Of a stretch of 11,012 nt of DNA, positions 7,382 through 11,012 are shown one piece after another. The notes beneath the pieces were generated by a model. That model saw only the letters and a program-made list of their open reading frames with translations. It had not been told where the DNA came from and did not search any database. Origin of the DNA: Acidobacteriota bacterium (GTDB taxonomy: Bacteria > Acidobacteriota > UBA4820 > DSQY01); contig JAEMPZ010000060.1 of assembly GCA_022759065.1 (NCBI GenBank), positions 1 through 11,012 of the forward strand, read 5' to 3'. Position 1 is the stretch's first letter. Every line of letters starts with the position of its first letter. Both the position numbers and the translations under genes were made by a program.

Positions 7382-7419
7382 CCGCCCGCTGGTGTACTCT
7401 ATTTACAGTGGAGGAGCAT

Positions 7420-8517
7420 TTGGCCATATCTTTTGAATTAATTGAGAGAAGCGGCAGGGCGCGAAGTGGAAAGCTGCTTACCAGCCATGGGGCGGTGCCA
7501 ACCCCCGCCTTTATGCCGGTAGGCACCAGAGCCTCCGTAAAGGGGCTTCACCCGCCGCTTTTGAGAGAGGCTGGAGCCACCATCTTGCTTTCCAACACTT
7601 TCCACCTGGCCTTAAGACCTGGCAGCGAGCGGATAAGAGATCTCGGCGGCCTTCACCGCTTCATGGGTTGGGATGGTCCCATCTTGACCGACTCGGGTGG
7701 CTACCAGGTCTTTTCACTTGCCAGGCTCCGGGATGTATCCGAGGAGGGGGTCGCTTTCAGCTCGCCCGTGGATGGCCAGAAGCTTTTTTTGAGCCCGGAG
7801 AGGGCAATGGAGATCCAGGAAGACCTTGGCGTTGACATTGCCATGGCCCTTGACGAACTGATCCCAGCGGACTCGCCGGCCGAGGCTGCCAAAGCGGCCG
7901 CGTCGCGCACGACGCGGTGGGCGGCGCGTTGTGCCGGCGCGAAGAAAAGGGGCGAAACAAGCCTTTTTGGGATCATCCAGGGCGGCTTTTTTGAAGAGCT
8001 GCGGGAGAGGTCGGCAATGGAGCTTGCGGCCCTTGATCTTCCCGGGTACGCCGCTGGCGGTTTTTCGGTCGGGGAGAGCAAAGAGGATTTTAGGAGGATG
8101 GCGGCCTTTACCGCGTCGCTGATGCCGGAGAGCAAGCCGCGTTACTTAATGGGCGTGGGCACTCCACTTGATCTTGTAGAGGCGGCATCCTGGGGATACG
8201 ATCTGTTTGACTGCGTTCTGCCAACACGCAACGGCCGCAACGGGCAACTCTTCACATGGGCGGGCGTTCTTTGCATCAAGAACGCGGCGTACGCGGCCGA
8301 CCAATCCCCCGTTGAACGCGATTGTTCCTGCTGGGGCTGCCGAAATGTGACAAGAGCCTACCTGCATCACCTTTACAGAGCAAACGATCCGACGGCCGTG
8401 CTGCTTAACAGCCTCCACAACCTCACTTTCTACCTAAGTCTTATGGGCAAAATCCGCGAGGCCATCGCAAACGGGACCCTTGATGCACTCAAAGCCCAAT
8501 TGTCCGCCGGGTATTAA
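7420..8517 (+). CDS. tgt: Queuine/preQ1 tRNA-guanine transglycosylase
   Basis: This 365-residue enzyme exchanges guanine 34 of GUN-anticodon tRNAs for preQ1 or a related base in queuosine synthesis. Counted from TTG 7420, residues align closely with E. coli numbering: Asp91 in TDSGGYQVFSL (general base), Asp145 in MALDEL, QGG at 187-189, Val217 in GGFSVGE, nucleophile Asp264 in LFDCVLPTRNGRNG, and zinc ligands Cys302, Cys304, Cys307 and His333. The usual Cys after D-E in the base pocket (E. coli Cys145) is Leu147. TTG 7420 is preferred because GGAGG stands 5 nt upstream and the protein then begins like other Tgt proteins. GTG 7408 would add four residues and has no ribosome binding site. The gene diverges from dnaK, and I found no convincing promoter. 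Its stop lies inside the T-tract of the convergent csp terminator. No other queuosine genes are present. Confidence 0.96.
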   Translation: MAISFELIERSGRARSGKLLTSHGAVPTPAFMPVGTRASVKGLHPPLLREAGATILLSNTFHLALRPGSERIRDLGGLHRFMGWDGPILTDSGGYQVFSLARLRDVSEEGVAFSSPVDGQKLFLSPERAMEIQEDLGVDIAMALDELIPADSPAEAAKAAASRTTRWAARCAGAKKRGETSLFGIIQGGFFEELRERSAMELAALDLPGYAAGGFSVGESKEDFRRMAAFTASLMPESKPRYLMGVGTPLDLVEAASWGYDLFDCVLPTRNGRNGQLFTWAGVLCIKNAAYAADQSPVERDCSCWGCRNVTRAYLHHLYRANDPTAVLLNSLHNLTFYLSLMGKIREAIANGTLDALKAQLSAGY

Positions 8518-8542
8518 AAGGAAAGGGGCCCTGACGGGCCCC
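8516..8542 (-). terminator. Rho-independent terminator of csp
   Basis: GGGGCCC (8525-8531) and GGGCCCC (8536-8542) form a perfect 7-bp G/C stem with a 4-nt loop. On the minus strand it is followed by TTTCCTTTT (8524-8516). It lies about 30 nt after the csp stop. No T-tract follows in the plus direction, so it is directional and not a good terminator for tgt. The tract overlaps the last bases of tgt. Confidence 0.75.
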
Positions 8543-8572
8543 CTAGCTGATTGAACCGAATGAGGCCAAGGC

Positions 8573-8776
8573 CTATTTTAAAACCTGAACTTGGTCGGCC
8601 TGTGGCCCTTTTGCCCCCTCCTTGATCTCGAACTGCACCTTGTCGCCCTCAGCCAGCTTCTTGAAGCCCGAACCGAGGATGGCGCTGTAATGGACGAAGA
8701 CATCCTTGCCCTCGTCAGCCGTGATAAACCCATACCCCTTCTTCTCGTCGAACCACTTCACTGTACCGGTAGCCAT
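8573..8776 (-). CDS. Cold-shock protein, CspA family
   Basis: This 67-residue protein is a single five-stranded OB-fold that binds single-stranded RNA or DNA and melts secondary structure. The start [18 protein letters not shown] contains RNP1 (KGYGFI, 13-18), and RNP2 is VFVHYSAI at 26-33. Length is exactly that of the family. ATG 8776 has AAGGAG about 5 nt upstream. It is a single-gene unit with its own promoter and terminator, between convergent tgt and divergent rsgA. The predicted leader is short, about 48 nt, unlike the long thermosensing leader of E. coli cspA. Constitutive and cold-induced members cannot be told apart by sequence, so I give no letter symbol. Confidence 0.97.
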   Translation of the reverse strand: MATGTVKWFDEKKGYGFITADEGKDVFVHYSAILGSGFKKLAEGDKVQFEIKEGAKGPQADQVQVLK

Positions 8777-8796
8777 CGTAACTCCTTAATCAATTC

Positions 8797-8826
8797 GCGT
8801 TCCGGGAAACCGTTCGCCGGAAACGC
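8797..8826 (-). promoter_or_regulatory. Hairpin at the 5' end of the predicted csp mRNA
   Basis: GCGTTCCGG (8797-8805) pairs with CCGGAAACGC (8817-8826) with one bulged A, giving a 9-bp stem and an 11-nt loop. It would occupy the first half of the leader, from about the predicted transcription start to 20 nt before the start codon. It may stabilise the message or respond to temperature; function is inference. Confidence 0.5.
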
Positions 8827-8830
8827 CCCG

Positions 8831-8860
8831 ATTTTAGCACCGCAAAAATGGGCAAGTCAA
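8831..8860 (-). promoter_or_regulatory. csp promoter (extended -10, sigma-70 type)
   Basis: On the minus strand a -35 box TTGACT (8855-8860) is followed after 18 bp by TAAAAT (8831-8836). TGC directly before it makes an extended -10 element. Transcription would start near 8824, giving a leader of about 48 nt before the csp ATG. Confidence 0.8.
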
Positions 8861-8895
8861 GCGGCGGGGGTCTCCCACATCGCGGGATTGGGGCT

Positions 8896-8966
8896 AAGGC
8901 CAGGACTTCCATACCGGCCTTGTTTCTGTCACAATGATTTGCCAAGGCTTTTTCTTTTCGGCCTTG
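8896..8966 (+). promoter_or_regulatory. Possible attenuator-like leader of rsgA
   Basis: Four mutually complementary segments alternate: AAGGCC (8896-8901), GGCCTTG (8916-8922), CAAGGC (8943-8948) and GGCCTTG (8960-8966). Segment 2 can pair with 1 or with 3, and segment 3 with 2 or with 4. The 2:3 hairpin is followed directly by TTTTTCTTTT (8949-8958), like an intrinsic terminator, and the 1:2 pairing would prevent it. The 6-bp stem and 20-nt loop are weak for a terminator, and I see no clear plus-strand promoter upstream. Confidence 0.35.
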
Positions 8967-8977
8967 ATAGAGGGCTG

Positions 8978-9883
8978 TTGGCGCAGGACACTTTTGAAGG
9001 TCGTGTAGTACAGACGCTGGGAAAGTGGCACGCCGTCTGGGACGGCGGCCGCGTGCGGCCGGCCTTTCCGGGCGGGCGGCTTGCGCTGCGCGCCGAAGGC
9101 TGCAAGAACCGCGTCGCCGTCGGCGACTTTGTCGTGGCTCGTTCACAGCCTCAAGGCGAAGCCCTCATAGAAGAGGTGCTCCCGAGAAAAAACAAGCTGT
9201 CCAGGAGGATAACTTTTTCCGGCCAGGAACACGTCGTCGCGGCGAACATAGACCTCGTGGCGGTCATGCTCGCCCCCAATCCAGCGCTCAACACTTCGCT
9301 GCTCGACAGGTTCCTGACCGCATCGTTCGCGGCCGGGATTGACGCCGCCATTATAGCAAACAAGGTTGACCTGCTTGATCCTCAAGAAGCCCTGAGCGCG
9401 CTGGCGCCTTACAAAGAATTGCATTTCCCTATTTTCCCAATGTCGGCCAAGAGTGGCGAAGGAGTCGAGGAGTTCCGGCGATGCCTCGCCGGGCGTTGGA
9501 CGCTGCTCTTGGGCCATACCGGCGTGGGAAAAACCACGCTCACGAACCTCCTGGCTCCAGATGCCCAGCGGGCCATCGGCGAAGTGTTCGAAAAGACCGG
9601 CAAAGGCAAACATACGACGACAAGCGCCCTCGCGCACAGGCTGGCCAACGGGGGAGTGCTCATAGACACCGCTGGCATCAGGGAATTCGCCTTATGGAAC
9701 GTCACGTGGCGGCAAGTCGAGTCGGCCTTCGCCGAGATTTCGGCCGCCGGCCAAGGCTGCCGGTTTCCGGACTGTCATCATCGGAACGAGCCCAATTGCA
9801 AGGTACGGCCGGCGGTTGACGCGGGGACAATTTCTCCCGGCCGATATGCAAGCTACCTTACGCTCCTTCAAGAAGCGGAATAA
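8978..9883 (+). CDS. rsgA: Ribosome small-subunit biogenesis GTPase RsgA
   Basis: This protein of about 301 residues is a circularly permuted GTPase that checks and matures the decoding centre of the 30S subunit. An N-terminal OB-fold covers about 6-75. The G motifs come in permuted order: G4 NKVD at 128-131, G5 SAKSGEG at 156-162, then G1 P-loop GHTGVGKT at 179-186, a Thr-rich switch KGKHTTT at 208-214, and G3 DTAG at 230-233. The C-terminal zinc motif has Cys261, Cys266, His268 and Cys274. The start is uncertain. No ATG lies near the OB-fold in this frame. TTG 8978 has GAGG 4 nt upstream and gives a normal length; TTG 8939 has no ribosome binding site. The frame stays open to 8591, but that stretch is antisense to csp. 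The stop overlaps the next gene's ATG (TAATG). Confidence 0.95.
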   Translation: MAQDTFEGRVVQTLGKWHAVWDGGRVRPAFPGGRLALRAEGCKNRVAVGDFVVARSQPQGEALIEEVLPRKNKLSRRITFSGQEHVVAANIDLVAVMLAPNPALNTSLLDRFLTASFAAGIDAAIIANKVDLLDPQEALSALAPYKELHFPIFPMSAKSGEGVEEFRRCLAGRWTLLLGHTGVGKTTLTNLLAPDAQRAIGEVFEKTGKGKHTTTSALAHRLANGGVLIDTAGIREFALWNVTWRQVESAFAEISAAGQGCRFPDCHHRNEPNCKVRPAVDAGTISPGRYASYLTLLQEAE

Positions 9884-11012
9884 TGTTGGAACTCGCTGAA
9901 ATAGCCGCATGGTGCATAGTGGCATGGTGGGGCGTTGCTTTGTCCTGCTCGGTCCTCAACCGATTGTTCATTCCGCGGCTGCCACGGCGCGAGGCGGCGG
10001 ATGAACAACTGCCCTCGCTCAGCGTCGTGATTCCCGCGCGCAACGAGGCATTGGCCATAGAAGCGGCGGTCGCCTCCCACTGCTCCCAGGCATATCCGCG
10101 CCTTCAAGTCGTCGTCTGCGACGACGGCTCCACGGACGCAACGCCCGAGATTCTTGCGCGCCTGCAACAGCGGTTCGGAAACCTTGAAGTTGTTCGGGGG
10201 CAGGAACCGGACAAGGGTTGGATCGGCAAACCAAACGCCATGCGCCAGGCCCTCGCACGGGCCAAAGGCGAGGTCATACTTTTCGTGGACGCTGATGTCC
10301 GCTACGCACAGGGCGTTCACCGCCGGGCGGTTTCGGAGATGGTCAGCGGCAACTACGACATGGTCCTCCTGCTTTCCACGCTCGAAGGCAAGGGCTTGGA
10401 GCCGCTCGTAACCTCATTCCTTGACGCCTTCGCTTTATATTCCGTTCCCACATTCCTGGCCAATGTCCAGCGGTTGCGATGGTTCGCCTTTGGCGCTGGC
10501 TCCGGCAATCTCGTGCGCCGGGAAGCGCTGGAGGCGATCGGGGGATTGGAGTCCATCAAGTCCGAGGTCGTGGATGACGTTGCGCTAGGCAAGAAAATTA
10601 AAGCTTGGCGCGGGCGCTTCAGGCTTGTGACCGCCTTCGGCGACGTCAGGGTAAGAATGTACCCAAGCTTCAGCGCCTCGGTCGAAGGCTTCACCAAAAA
10701 CCTATACTCGGCCTTCAACAGGAATCCGCTGTTCGGCGGAGCTGGTTTTCTGGCGGACATGGCCGTTCACGTGGCGCCCCCGCTGGCGCTTGGGCTATCG
10801 TTTCTCCTTCCCGGAGCCTTTACGCTAAGACTCCCGGCGCTTATCGGCACCTTGGCAGGGGCCGCCTGCAACCTCCAGGTCTCGCTTTGGTCCGGCCAGC
10901 CTCTATGGACGGCCTTTTGCTTTCCAGCGCGGACGCTGGTCTGGACTTACATTTTTCTTAGTTCGATGCGGCGTTACAGGCGCGCAGGCATAACGTGGCG
11001 GGGGCGAACCTA
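9883..11012 (+). CDS. Membrane-associated family 2 glycosyltransferase (partial, 3' end cut by window)
   Basis: The 376 codons seen encode a GT2 enzyme that would transfer a sugar from a nucleotide-sugar donor to a lipid or other membrane acceptor. A hydrophobic helix lies at about 6-26. The GT-A domain follows with VVIPARNEA (48-56), DDGSTDAT (80-87), GWIGKPNAM (112-120), the metal-binding DAD at 136-138, GAGSGNLVRREA (204-215) and the acidic VVDDVALGKKI (229-239). Two or three hydrophobic segments lie between about 288 and 360. It ends near WRGRT, much like the W-x-G-R-x-Y end of CrtQ/HpnB-type enzymes, so little is probably missing. The acceptor cannot be told; hopanoid, carotenoid and glycolipid synthesis are possible. 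It starts at ATG within the rsgA stop (TAATG), so translation is probably coupled. Confidence 0.9.
   Translation, partial: MLELAEIAAWCIVAWWGVALSCSVLNRLFIPRLPRREAADEQLPSLSVVIPARNEALAIEAAVASHCSQAYPRLQVVVCDDGSTDATPEILARLQQRFGNLEVVRGQEPDKGWIGKPNAMRQALARAKGEVILFVDADVRYAQGVHRRAVSEMVSGNYDMVLLLSTLEGKGLEPLVTSFLDAFALYSVPTFLANVQRLRWFAFGAGSGNLVRREALEAIGGLESIKSEVVDDVALGKKIKAWRGRFRLVTAFGDVRVRMYPSFSASVEGFTKNLYSAFNRNPLFGGAGFLADMAVHVAPPLALGLSFLLPGAFTLRLPALIGTLAGAACNLQVSLWSGQPLWTAFCFPARTLVWTYIFLSSMRRYRRAGITWRGRT

Noticed and set aside
7257-7407. CIRCE element for HrcA in the dnaK upstream region
   Set aside because: No TTAGCACTC-N9-GAGTGCTAA-like repeat; the only operator-like match is HAIR.
101-8894. 13-base identical string GCGGGATTGGGGC at 101-113 and 8882-8894
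   Set aside because: One or two such matches are expected by chance in 11 kb; the flanks are unrelated.
8591-8977. N-terminal extension of the rsgA frame back to an ATG at 8591
   Set aside because: It runs antisense through the whole csp gene and promoter, and the extra residues are unlike any RsgA N-terminus.
9143-9637. 164-codon open frame antisense to rsgA, and similar frames antisense to the glycosyltransferase (9868-10320, 10353-10760)
   Set aside because: No domain signatures; the plus strand codes for clear RsgA and GT2 motifs across these stretches.

Overview
The window is GC-rich by eye and densely packed with bacterial housekeeping genes. A secreted soluble lytic transglycosylase, CspA-type cold-shock protein, bacterial-type Tgt and permuted GTPase RsgA suggest a Gram-negative bacterium. 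The heat-shock genes are organised around an HspR-type MerR repressor rather than a RpoH or HrcA/CIRCE system. That pattern is known from Actinobacteria, Campylobacterota, Deinococci and several deltaproteobacterial or Acidobacteriota-like groups. I cannot assign a phylum. I see no phage, insertion sequence, CRISPR array, tRNA or rRNA.

Region 1 (about 145-7370, minus strand) is a heat-shock gene string in the transcription order dnaK, hsp20, dnaJ, hspR-like merR, sigma-70 factor, slt. A near-consensus promoter (TTGACA, 17 bp, TATATT, with an A-rich tract upstream) lies before dnaK. An HspR operator-like element (HAIR, 11 of 14 arm positions, correct N7 spacing) covers its -35 box and most of its spacer. 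The repressor gene is therefore probably part of the operon it represses, and it overlaps a sigma-factor gene by 17 nt. The operon would make chaperones, their repressor and a primary-like sigma factor together. grpE is absent from the window. A perfect 9-bp hairpin separates dnaK from hsp20, and the dnaK leader holds further inverted repeats. The lytic transglycosylase follows 51 nt after the sigma gene.

Region 2 (7420-8517, plus strand) is tgt, divergent from dnaK. All catalytic and zinc residues are present, but the substrate-pocket Cys of the DEC motif is Leu.

Region 3 (8516-8860, minus strand) is a small csp gene with a clear promoter, a short leader containing a hairpin, and a terminator whose U-tract reaches the tgt stop codon.

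Region 4 (8896-11012, plus strand) is rsgA followed by a membrane-linked family 2 glycosyltransferase. They are joined by a TAATG stop/start overlap, and the glycosyltransferase runs off the window. The leader in front of rsgA has four mutually complementary segments, one pairing of which is followed by a T-rich tract, so it may be an attenuator.

Bases 1-144 hold no convincing gene, only nested inverted repeats of unknown meaning. I see no wholly new system. The items most worth a second look are the HspR/sigma-factor/chaperone arrangement with its operator, the Tgt pocket substitution and the candidate rsgA leader.
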